Source: an uncultured Lachnospiraceae bacterium (GTDB taxonomy: Bacteria; Bacillota; Clostridia; Lachnospirales; Lachnospiraceae). From it: a stretch of 64,000 nucleotides of DNA. The position numbers and the translations under genes were made by a program. The notes under the pieces are model-generated. The model did no database searches, was not told the origin of the DNA, and worked only from the letters and a program-made list of their open reading frames with translations. Shown in pieces: positions 15,964 to 23,558 of this stretch. The number at the start of each line of letters is the position of its first letter. Position 1 is the first letter of the stretch. The DNA lies in contig CAJTOL010000018.1 in the NCBI GenBank assembly GCA_910577645.1, positions 1 to 64,000 on the forward strand, given 5' to 3'.

Positions 15964-17388
15964 ATGGGACTTTATAATGTATACCCGATGGGAACAACAA
16001 TTTACAACCCGGAGAAAGCCTGGAATGGTTACACTCTGATGCAGTGTCAGGGTATCGGCGCTGTTCTGGTAGACATGAACGGCAATGTAGCAAAGGTTTG
16101 GAAGGACGTTCAGGGATTCCCCAACAAACTGCTTCCCGGCGGTTATGTAATGGGCAGCTTAGGACTTCGTGATCCTAAATTCGGATATCAGGATCAGACG
16201 GATCTGGTTCAGATTGACTGGGACGGCAAGGTTGTCTGGAAGTTTGATAAGAAAGAGCTGGTAGATGACGAAGGAGATAAGAGATGGATTGCGCGTCAGC
16301 ACCATGATTATCAGAGAGAGGGTAATCCGGTTGGCTACTATGTACCCGGTATGGAGTGCAAGACTGACAGCGGCAATACATTGATCCTGTGCCATGAGGA
16401 TGTTTATAATAAGAAGATCAGCGAGCACCGTCTGTTAGATGATGTGTTTATTGAAGTAGACTGGGAAGGAAACATTGTCTGGGAGTGGCATGCCAACAAG
16501 CATTTTGCAGAGCTTGGCTTTGATGAGATTCAGAAGAACGTATTGGCACGCAATCCAAACAATCATGAGAATGGCGGCGGACAGGGCGACTGGATGCATA
16601 TTAACTCCATGAGCGTATTAGGCCCCAATAAGTGGTATGACGAAGGGGATGAAAGATTCAATCCTGAGAACATTATCTGGGATGCCCGTGAGGCCAACAT
16701 TCTGGCTATTATCAGCAAGAAGACCGGCAAGATCGTATGGCAGATTGGACCGGATTTCACTAAGACAAAAGAACTTCGCATTATGGGACAGATTATCGGA
16801 CAGCATCACTGCCACATGATTCCCAAGGGACTTCCCGGCGAGGGCAATATTCTGGTATTTGACAACGGCGGCTGGGCCGGCTATGGTATGCCCAGCAGAG
16901 TCAGCAGAGAAGGTACCAAGGCTGATATCCGTGATCATTCCCGTATTTTGGAATTTGATCCGGTTACCTTAGAAGTTGTTTGGGAGTTTAAGGGATTGAC
17001 ATTCGGCGGTATGCTAGGTCTGGTTGCAAACTCCAAATTCTACAGTCCCCTTATCAGCTCCGCACAGAGACTGCCTAACGGCAATACTCTGATTACCGAA
17101 GGCTGCTATATGCGTATGTTTGAAGTTACCCCTGAGAAGGAAGTAGTCTGGGAGTACATTGCCCCGTTTAAGGGCATGAGAGAAATGGTATATCGTGCAT
17201 ACCGTTATCCCTACGATTACGTTCCTCAGTTAGAGAAGCCGGTAGAGACTCCGGTAGAGAGACTTGACTGCCATGACTTCCGCGTACCGGGAGCAGCAGA
17301 AGGCACCATTAAGGACATGACTCCTGTAGAAGGAACCTTAGGCTACAACAGTAAGATTGATGCCTGCGTAACAGACGGACAGGTTTAA
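15964..17388 (+). CDS. Arylsulfotransferase (ASST) family protein, apparently cytoplasmic
   Basis: A 474-residue protein related to bacterial aryl-sulfate sulfotransferases, which move sulfate from one phenol ester to another by way of a histidine intermediate. Repeated blade-like units (LVQIDWDGKVVWKFD, FIEVDWEGNIVWEWH, ILEFDPVTLEVVWEFKG, MFEVTPEKEVVWEY) show a six-bladed propeller. Histidine-rich loops (ARQHHDYQ, DWMHINSM, GQHHCHMIPKG) line the probable active site. The periplasmic E. coli-type enzyme is secreted, but this one has no signal peptide. It is strongly expressed by appearance (AAGGAGG ribosome site) and lies behind a thioredoxin gene. The true substrate is unknown. A strong terminator follows. 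Confidence 0.82.
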   Translation: MGLYNVYPMGTTIYNPEKAWNGYTLMQCQGIGAVLVDMNGNVAKVWKDVQGFPNKLLPGGYVMGSLGLRDPKFGYQDQTDLVQIDWDGKVVWKFDKKELVDDEGDKRWIARQHHDYQREGNPVGYYVPGMECKTDSGNTLILCHEDVYNKKISEHRLLDDVFIEVDWEGNIVWEWHANKHFAELGFDEIQKNVLARNPNNHENGGGQGDWMHINSMSVLGPNKWYDEGDERFNPENIIWDAREANILAIISKKTGKIVWQIGPDFTKTKELRIMGQIIGQHHCHMIPKGLPGEGNILVFDNGGWAGYGMPSRVSREGTKADIRDHSRILEFDPVTLEVVWEFKGLTFGGMLGLVANSKFYSPLISSAQRLPNGNTLITEGCYMRMFEVTPEKEVVWEYIAPFKGMREMVYRAYRYPYDYVPQLEKPVETPVERLDCHDFRVPGAAEGTIKDMTPVEGTLGYNSKIDACVTDGQV

Positions 17389-17431
17389 TCCATCTCCTGC
17401 AGGTTTCCTAACGGATAAGAGTACATAAAAA

Positions 17432-17509
17432 CAGAGGATGCTGCGAAATGAAATTAAGAAGGCTTTCTATTGCCGGAAGGTTTCATTTTGCAGTATCCTC
17501 TGCTTTTTT
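17432..17509. terminator. Long palindromic terminator, member A of a repeat family
   Basis: Arms of 22 bases (17432-17453 and 17481-17502, two G-T type mismatches) with flanking A and T runs make a strong bidirectional terminator between convergent genes. The arm end TTTCATTTTGCA and the internal GGCTTTCTATT recur in the hairpin at 35850-35960. Confidence 0.8.
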
Positions 17510-17549
17510 ATTACCCTATCCATTTGTCTAAAATGTATGAAAAAATCTG

Positions 17550-18404
17550 CTACAGGACGAATCTCCCTTCCAGAGCCAGAAACTGATCCAGCATCATTCG
17601 GCTGATTCTGGCGCCAAATCGGGTGGCCGGGTGATTCGAATGGTACATCGGATCGCGAAAGTCTTTATGCATCATCACAATCACATAGGGGCCATAAGGG
17701 GTGTAGACGATGCCGCCGTCATTCCGGCACTCATCCATGCTGCCGCTTTTGGAGGCTACCTGGATAGAATTCTCCTCTCCATTGTCTTCCCCGTCCATGT
17801 AGTATACCGGAAACTCCCCGGTAATCATGGAGTTATAATGCTGTTTCTTGAAAATCTCAATCATAGCCTGATCCGCCCTGGGATTAATCAGAGCATGCTT
17901 TGCCAGTCTTGCAAAAATACTGGCATAATCCCTGGGAGTGGAGGTCCCAAGCCGTCCCAGTCCGGGGCTGTCAAATTGAAGGAACCGGTGAAGCTTAGTG
18001 GAAGCACAACCTAACCTTTCAATACAGGCGTTGATGGTGTCAAGGCCCAGATATTCAATGATCATGTTGGTGGCAACATTGTCGCTGACGATAATCATCA
18101 AAGTGGCAGCGTCTTTTACCCGAAGAACAGCGCCCAAATCCAGGGAATGAACCAAACCGCTTCCGGAAACCTGATGCTGTTTCCGGTAAGTTAAAATATC
18201 TTCCAGGCTGGCCTTTCCCTGCTCAACCTGGTCAAAAAGGCATACCAGAATATAGGTCTTAATAGTGCTGGCAGTTTCAAAATCTTCGTCTCCGTTGATG
18301 GAAACTACATTGCCTTTAAAATCATCTGCATAGAAGCCTATGCGGCCGTCGTAGCTTTTTAACTCGGCGGCGATCCGCCTCTCCAGTGTAAATTTTGGAT
18401 CCAT
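17550..18404 (-). CDS. Class A beta-lactamase-like serine hydrolase
   Basis: A 284-residue member of the beta-lactamase2/penicillin-recognising fold. The catalytic motifs are STIK (46-49), SDN (107-109) and KSG (219-221), and a TSTPRDYA segment resembles class A enzymes. The omega-loop glutamate that deacylates beta-lactams is not visible in the corresponding HRFLQFDSPGLGRLG, and there is no signal peptide. A secreted beta-lactamase is therefore unlikely; an intracellular esterase or peptidase acting on D-amino-acid compounds is more plausible. The start is ATG at 18404 with AAAGGAG upstream. It follows the RelA/SpoT gene by about 50 bases in the same direction and could be cotranscribed. Confidence 0.8.
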   Translation of the reverse strand: MDPKFTLERRIAAELKSYDGRIGFYADDFKGNVVSINGDEDFETASTIKTYILVCLFDQVEQGKASLEDILTYRKQHQVSGSGLVHSLDLGAVLRVKDAATLMIIVSDNVATNMIIEYLGLDTINACIERLGCASTKLHRFLQFDSPGLGRLGTSTPRDYASIFARLAKHALINPRADQAMIEIFKKQHYNSMITGEFPVYYMDGEDNGEENSIQVASKSGSMDECRNDGGIVYTPYGPYVIVMMHKDFRDPMYHSNHPATRFGARISRMMLDQFLALEGRFVL

Positions 18405-18457
18405 AGAAAACTTCTCCTTTGTATAAAAATAATGTATTCCTTTTGCGGAAGGAAGGG

Positions 18458-19690
18458 TTAAGGGGCCGGAAGCTTCTCCAAAAGCTGAACCAGCTCATCG
18501 CACATATGGTTTAACTGATCCGTGCCGGGGATCTCAATGCCGTGAATCAAATAATTGCGGACTCCTAAAAGCCGTAAAAAGATTTGAAAGTCTTCCCTGG
18601 AAAAAATTTTTGTACGCTTGACGCTGCCAGGCTGAAGAGCATCTCCCCTAGACTTGGGAGTGGGACGGATTTGCCGGTTTAAAGAAGATTCCAGAACCAC
18701 CCATAAATCTACAAAATGTCCCAGAGCCAACCGCCGGTCCTGAGGCATATTTTCTGCCAGGGGATGGAGCTCCAGATATAAAGCGTACCGTTTGCTGTTT
18801 CCGAGAATTACCCGGTCGGTAAGCTGCTGACATACGGTGCGCCGGTCATTTTGCAGCCGTAAGGCTTTTAAAATATGCTCCAGTTCCCGCGGGCGGTCCA
18901 GCTTCAGCCGGTTTAGCAGCCGGAGTAACAGCTCTACATTGCCTATCCGTACCTTGATATCCGGGGAAGGCGGATAATTGTTAAGGTGGTTGTAGAGATA
19001 AGCAGCCAGATCGTATTGATTTTCAAAAGAGGAGGAGGTACTTTGAATTCGCTTGTTGCCGGCGGCCTGGAGACGTTCCAGGGCGATCTCGCCTGCAAGC
19101 ACCAGGCCGTTTAATTCATCTAAAATGGCCAGCTCTTCGTCAGACAGAGCGCCCTGAAGAGGCTTGTAAATCAAATCATGTTCCACCTCAGACCAGGCAT
19201 GCATGAGAACCGACGCCACCTGGATTTCCAGACGGGCGCGGGAATACTTTTTTTGCTTGTTTTCCAGGGTGTCCTCCCTCATCTGCACCCGATAATGATT
19301 GGCCCAGTAGCCGGAAAAACGTTTGTTGTAGCTGGGGGGCTTGGATTCAGTGGGAAAACGGCGGATTTCGCTGACAGAAAAAAGAGTATTAATGACCCGA
19401 TCCGCCTTATCCCGATCGCCGGGGAAGTAGAGGGATACCCGGATACCTGCCAGGTCCGCAATGTCATCGTAAATTTCGGTGAGATTCTGATAAGGAGTTT
19501 CCAGGCTTTCGGCCCGTTTTGCTACCTTGACTTTTAACCGGGCCGGATTTTTGGCGCGGGAAATTACCATGGCGCGGATACCGGAGGAGCGCAGGGCCTC
19601 GTCTAAAAGCTGGGCCCCCAGCCGGGCTGCCATGTCATAGTAGCTGATTCGCTTTTTATAGTGTTCAATAAACTGGTTGATTACATCCAT
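18458..19690 (-). CDS. RelA/SpoT-domain protein (putative alarmone synthetase) with long C-terminal region
   Basis: A 410-residue protein. The first 190 or so residues hold a RelA/SpoT nucleotidyltransferase domain: IYDDIADLAGIRVSLYFPGD followed later by SGYWANHYRV and RLEIQVASVLMHAWSEVEHD. There is no HD hydrolase, TGS or ACT domain, so it is not the main Rel enzyme. The C-terminal 200 residues are helical and unassigned. Small members make (p)ppGpp or act as toxins that pyrophosphorylate tRNA or nucleotides. Which applies here cannot be decided, and no antitoxin-like gene is adjacent. The start is ATG at 19690. A bidirectional terminator separates it from the tRNA. Confidence 0.8.
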   Translation of the reverse strand: MDVINQFIEHYKKRISYYDMAARLGAQLLDEALRSSGIRAMVISRAKNPARLKVKVAKRAESLETPYQNLTEIYDDIADLAGIRVSLYFPGDRDKADRVINTLFSVSEIRRFPTESKPPSYNKRFSGYWANHYRVQMREDTLENKQKKYSRARLEIQVASVLMHAWSEVEHDLIYKPLQGALSDEELAILDELNGLVLAGEIALERLQAAGNKRIQSTSSSFENQYDLAAYLYNHLNNYPPSPDIKVRIGNVELLLRLLNRLKLDRPRELEHILKALRLQNDRRTVCQQLTDRVILGNSKRYALYLELHPLAENMPQDRRLALGHFVDLWVVLESSLNRQIRPTPKSRGDALQPGSVKRTKIFSREDFQIFLRLLGVRNYLIHGIEIPGTDQLNHMCDELVQLLEKLPAP

Positions 19691-19741
19691 GAAGTGATCC
19701 TTATCAAATAAATTCAGAGAGAAAAACGATTAAGTAAGACA

Positions 19742-19775
19742 AAAGCCTCACAATCTTTCGATTGTGAGGCTTTCT
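19742..19775. terminator. Bidirectional terminator behind tRNA-Arg
   Basis: A perfect 13-base stem, AAGCCTCACAATC with its complement, closes a four-base loop with A and T runs outside. It ends the minus-strand tRNA transcript just before the RelA/SpoT gene. Confidence 0.85.
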
Positions 19776-19780
19776 TTAAG

Positions 19781-19854
19781 CGCGCCAGAGAAGATTCGAA
19801 CTCCCGACACTACGGTCCGTAGCCGTATGCTCTATCCAGCTGAGCTACTGACGC
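19781..19854 (-). tRNA. tRNA-Arg (anticodon ACG)
   Basis: Read on the minus strand, the 74 bases fold as a standard cloverleaf. The acceptor GCGTCAG pairs with CTGGCGC (one G-T), the D arm is GCTC/GAGC, and the anticodon stem is TACGG/CCGTA with loop CTACGGA giving anticodon ACG. The T arm contains TTCGAAT. It decodes CGU-type arginine codons after A34 deamination. CCA is not encoded and must be added. Confidence 0.95.
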
Positions 19855-19902
19855 ACACCACTGCAAGTCCACCTAAAAGGTTTCTTTAACAGCGCAAAAA
19901 TA

Positions 19903-19931
19903 ATTATAAACGAGACTTCTGGAAAAGTCAA
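19903..19931 (-). promoter_or_regulatory. Promoter of tRNA-Arg
   Basis: On the minus strand TTGACT (19931-19926), a 17-base spacer and perfect TATAAT (19908-19903), about 50 bases before the tRNA. Confidence 0.8.
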
Positions 19932-20056
19932 CAGTTTTTTGGAAAAACTTTTACAAAGGTGTAACCATTCAGAGAGGCATCGCCGGCCCGCTTTGCAGAG
20001 GAAGTGAAGCTGAATTTTGGTTGCAATTTCTGGTAAGAGTGCATATAATTGGAGGC

Positions 20057-21223
20057 ATGAATACATTGCCAATTTACCGGGAAACGGTAATCGAAGTAGA
20101 TTTAGACAAAATTGCGTATAATATGGAACAGATTCGGGCCATGGTCGGAAAGGACGTAAAAATTGCAGCCGTTGTGAAGGCCAACGGTTATGGGCACGGG
20201 GCAGTGGGAATTGCCCCGGCGATTATGGAACATGGCGGCGACCTGCTCTGTGTAGCGACTCTGACAGAAGCCATAGAATTAAAAGAAGCTTATCCCCGGT
20301 ATCCGGTATTGATTATGGGGCTGACGCCAACAGAATACTTTCCGGCTGTGCTGGATTACAATATCCTTCAGACCATTGACACTCTGGCCCAGGCGAAAGC
20401 CCTGGCGGCCCTGGCAAGGGAACGGGGAGCGACTGCCGGTATCCATATAAAATATGATACAGGGTTTCACCGCATCGGCTTTCCGGACGCTCCAAAAAGT
20501 TACACAGCTATTGAGGAGATCAGCCGGATGGAAGGACTTAAAATAGAAGGGATTTTTTCCCATCTGGTTCTTCTGGACGACGAATCCAATCGGCAGCAGT
20601 ATGAAGCTTTCAGCCGGGCTGTCAGGACATTAAAAGAGAGGGGAGTAGCCCTTCCCTGCTGCCACCTGGCAGATTCCATTGCTTCTGTTGATTACCCCCG
20701 GTACCGGATGGATATGATCCGGGCAGGAGCGATTATTTATGGATTAAAAGGCTTTCACAAAGGCAGCCTGGATGTAAGGCAGGCCCTTACCTTTAAAACC
20801 AAAATCAATCATATTACGGAAATAAAAGCCGGGGAAGGGGTAAGCTATGACTTTGTGTGGCGCTCAGATCGGGACACCCGGATTGGCACTTTGCCCTTTG
20901 GCTATGCTGACGGTTATCCCAGAAATTTAAGGGGAAAAGCTATGGTGACCGTCCGGGGAAAGCAGGTTCCGGTAGTCGGCGTACTGTGCATGGATCAATG
21001 TATGATAGACCTGGGAGATGTGCCAAAGGCGCAGATTGGGGATGAAGTGATTATTTACGGGGACGGTACGGGAAACACCCTGGATATTCAGGCAGTCAGT
21101 GTACTGGCAGAAACTAACAAAAATGATATTGTGGCCCGGCTTACAGCCAGACCGCCCAGAATATACCGGAAAGATGGAAAAATTGCAGAGATCAGGACTA
21201 TGATTGGGAGGAAATCTATATGA
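20057..21223 (+). CDS. alr: Alanine racemase
   Basis: A 388-residue PLP enzyme interconverting L- and D-alanine for peptidoglycan. The PLP lysine is K41 in AAVVKANGYGHGA, and the second catalytic base is the tyrosine in GEGVSYDFVWRSD. The C-terminal beta domain has CMDQCMIDLGDV. The start is uncertain: the ATG at 20057 is only one base from GGAGG, and a GTG at 20039 or a TTG at 20066 are alternatives. Its stop overlaps the next gene (ATGA), so the two are translated together. Confidence 0.93.
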   Translation: MNTLPIYRETVIEVDLDKIAYNMEQIRAMVGKDVKIAAVVKANGYGHGAVGIAPAIMEHGGDLLCVATLTEAIELKEAYPRYPVLIMGLTPTEYFPAVLDYNILQTIDTLAQAKALAALARERGATAGIHIKYDTGFHRIGFPDAPKSYTAIEEISRMEGLKIEGIFSHLVLLDDESNRQQYEAFSRAVRTLKERGVALPCCHLADSIASVDYPRYRMDMIRAGAIIYGLKGFHKGSLDVRQALTFKTKINHITEIKAGEGVSYDFVWRSDRDTRIGTLPFGYADGYPRNLRGKAMVTVRGKQVPVVGVLCMDQCMIDLGDVPKAQIGDEVIIYGDGTGNTLDIQAVSVLAETNKNDIVARLTARPPRIYRKDGKIAEIRTMIGRKSI

Positions 21224-22482
21224 CAAAGACAGAGAATGAGATGTGGTCCAATTCATGGGTGATGGCCCATGCAGAAGAAATGCTCCCTATGCTGATAAAG
21301 ATTCGCAGAAGGCTGCACCAGCACCCGGAGCTGGGAACCGATGAATATGAGACAGGAGCCATTATCCGGGAATATTTGGACCAATGGGGGATATCCTATC
21401 AATATCCCGTTGCCGATACCGGCCTGGTGGCTCTGGTAAAAGGGAAAAAAGCGGCAGCCTGTGGGGAGGCGGAAAGCGATGAGAAACAGTGTTCTCCGGG
21501 CGGATCCATAACAGTAGGACTCCGGGCAGACATGGATGCTCTCCCGGTTCAGGAGGATGAAAGCCGGCCATACTGTTCCAGGAACCCTGGCGTAATGCAC
21601 GCATGCGGCCACGACGCCCACATGACCATTGCCCTGGGAGCTGCCTGGCTGTTAAAACGGCACGAGAAAGACTGGTTTGGCAATGTAAAAATTTTTTTCC
21701 AGCCTGCAGAGGAAACCTGCGGCGGCGCAGAGCGGATGGTACAGGAGGGATGTATGGAAAATCCCCATGTAGATTACGTTCTGGGCCTTCACATGATGCC
21801 TTCATACGAATATGGGGAGGTAGAGCTGAAATATGATGATTTAAATGCCTCCTCCGATGAGGTGCGTCTGATTATAAAGGGGAAGGGATGCCATGGCGCT
21901 TATCCTGACGGCGGTATTGACGCGATCACAGCAGCGGCTGCCCTGATTCAAAGCCTTCAGACCCTGGTAAGCCGCCGGATTTCTCCCTTTCAAAATGCGG
22001 TGCTTTCCCTGGGAACCATAAACGGAGGGACAGCCGCCAACGTGGTGGCGGATCGGGTAGAGCTGGAGGGGACTCTGAGAACTACGGATTCCCAAACCCG
22101 AAGGATGGCAAAAGATTACATCAGGCAGATGACGGAAAATATCTGCCGGGCCTATGGGGGAGAAGGGGAAGCCATATTTACTCCGGGTTATGATGCCCTT
22201 ATTAATACCAACGAGATCGTAGATTTGGTTGGAGAGACGGTTTGTCAAAGCCTGGGAAAAGAACATATTCATTTTAAGCCGTTTCCCAGCCTGGGAGTGG
22301 AGGACTTTTCTTTTTTCTTAAACAAAGCGCCGGGAGCCTTTTATCATCTGGGCTGCGCCTGTCAGGAAAAGGGGATCGGGGCCCCTCTTCACAATAAGCA
22401 GTTTGATATAGATGAGAGAGCCTTAAGCCTGGGAGTGGCCCTTCAGGTTATGCTGGTAATAAAGCTTTTAAATCGCCGATAA
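21220..22482 (+). CDS. M20 family amidohydrolase (hippurate/N-acyl-amino-acid hydrolase type)
   Basis: A 420-residue metal-dependent amidohydrolase of the M20D group, which frees amino acids from N-acyl derivatives. The N-terminus has RRRLHQHPELGTDEYET. Metal ligands appear in GLRADMDALPVQE, VMHACGHDAHMT and QPAEETCGGAERMV, and in the C-terminal GVEDFSFFL. A short insertion (residues about 78-95, GEAESDEKQCSPGG) lies before the metal site. The start overlaps the alr stop, so it is cotranscribed with alr. The substrate is unknown; the link to alr hints at D-amino acids or cell-wall fragments, but this is inference. Confidence 0.88.
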   Translation: MTKTENEMWSNSWVMAHAEEMLPMLIKIRRRLHQHPELGTDEYETGAIIREYLDQWGISYQYPVADTGLVALVKGKKAAACGEAESDEKQCSPGGSITVGLRADMDALPVQEDESRPYCSRNPGVMHACGHDAHMTIALGAAWLLKRHEKDWFGNVKIFFQPAEETCGGAERMVQEGCMENPHVDYVLGLHMMPSYEYGEVELKYDDLNASSDEVRLIIKGKGCHGAYPDGGIDAITAAAALIQSLQTLVSRRISPFQNAVLSLGTINGGTAANVVADRVELEGTLRTTDSQTRRMAKDYIRQMTENICRAYGGEGEAIFTPGYDALINTNEIVDLVGETVCQSLGKEHIHFKPFPSLGVEDFSFFLNKAPGAFYHLGCACQEKGIGAPLHNKQFDIDERALSLGVALQVMLVIKLLNRR

Positions 22483-22491
22483 CGCTTTTCC

Positions 22492-22520
22492 TTGTGTTAT
22501 AAAATAAAATTCGCTATAAT
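22492..22520 (+). promoter_or_regulatory. Promoter before the HAMP protein gene
   Basis: TTGTGT (22492-22497), a 17-base spacer and perfect TATAAT (22515-22520), about 38 bases before the ATG. Confidence 0.65.
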
Positions 22521-22558
22521 AGACATATTCCGGCAAAAGAGATGGCATAGGAGAGAAT

Positions 22559-23509
22559 ATGAGAACCAGTTTGAAGAATAAAATGACCATTAAAAACCGC
22601 CTGATTTTAATCGAGATTATCAGTATTTTGGGGATGATTGTCATAGGCCTGGTTGCTATTATGACCAGCAGGAAGATTAACCAGGCCAGTACGGATATTG
22701 CTGATTTTTGGGTTCCGTCTGCAATTGCAGCAGAGCAGCTTAATACAGATACCTCAGATTATCGGATTGCCGAGCACGAGTATATTCTCGCAAAGCGCCG
22801 GAACCAGATAGACGCCCTGGAGGCGGAGCTGAGCTTAAAACGTCAGGAGATTGGGGAGGAATTTGACCAGTATATCCGTTTCTATATTGGAGGAGGCGAG
22901 GAAGACGCCCTGATCCATCAGGCTCAAAGGCTGTGGCAGCAGTATGAGGCAGTCAGCGAAGAAATCCTGGAAATCAGCCGTGCCAATCAGCCAGATAAGG
23001 CATTGGAACTTCTGAATGGACAATCTAAGGAGCTGTTTGACGAGTACAGCAGACTGTTAAAAGCTATCGGCGATGAAAAGCAGGCCGGAGCCAACAGAGC
23101 CAGCGAATACGGAAATCAGTTGTACAGCCGGCTGATTGGTTGGAAGATCGCGCTGATTCTGCTGCTGGCTCTGACGTTGTCCGCCCTGATTATCTCTTTG
23201 ATACGGGGAATGGTAAAATCAATTGTCCTCCTGGTGAACGGAATTACCCGGGTGTCTGCGGGAGATTTGGATTTCCGGTTAAACTGCGACGGAGACAGGG
23301 AGATGGAGACGGTTATCCGGTCTGTTAATTCTCTTGCCGCCAGTTTAAAAACCATGGCAGAGGATGAGAAAAGGGTTTTGGGGGAGATCGCTTCCGGTAA
23401 TTTAGACGCTTCCTCCAAAGCAGAGCCTTCCTACAGAGGGGATTTTGCGGCCATTCTTTATGGAATCAGAAATCTGGAGACACGGTTGAAAGAGCAGAGA
23501 AAGATATAA
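22559..23509 (+). CDS. Chemoreceptor-like membrane protein (four-helix sensor and HAMP, no signalling domain)
   Basis: A 316-residue protein built like the N-terminal half of a methyl-accepting chemotaxis protein. A membrane helix lies at about 14-36 and an extracellular helical sensor of some 150 residues resembles 4HB_MCP. A second membrane helix follows (about 190-212), then a HAMP domain (ISLIRGMVKSIVLLVNGITR onward). The tail LGEIASGNLDASSKAEPS looks like a second HAMP-like segment. It stops there: no methyl-accepting, kinase or GGDEF domain follows, and the downstream DNA in other frames shows no lost domain. It may modulate another receptor. It has its own promoter and is followed by recJ. 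Confidence 0.72.
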   Translation: MRTSLKNKMTIKNRLILIEIISILGMIVIGLVAIMTSRKINQASTDIADFWVPSAIAAEQLNTDTSDYRIAEHEYILAKRRNQIDALEAELSLKRQEIGEEFDQYIRFYIGGGEEDALIHQAQRLWQQYEAVSEEILEISRANQPDKALELLNGQSKELFDEYSRLLKAIGDEKQAGANRASEYGNQLYSRLIGWKIALILLLALTLSALIISLIRGMVKSIVLLVNGITRVSAGDLDFRLNCDGDREMETVIRSVNSLAASLKTMAEDEKRVLGEIASGNLDASSKAEPSYRGDFAAILYGIRNLETRLKEQRKI

Positions 23510-23558
23510 CCGTTCAGAGGTGAAAAATCCCAAAACTAAAGAGAGGATCAGGTAATAG

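Noticed and set aside
17550..18404. Antibiotic-resistance beta-lactamase
   Set aside because: No signal peptide and no apparent omega-loop glutamate, so a resistance call is not supported.
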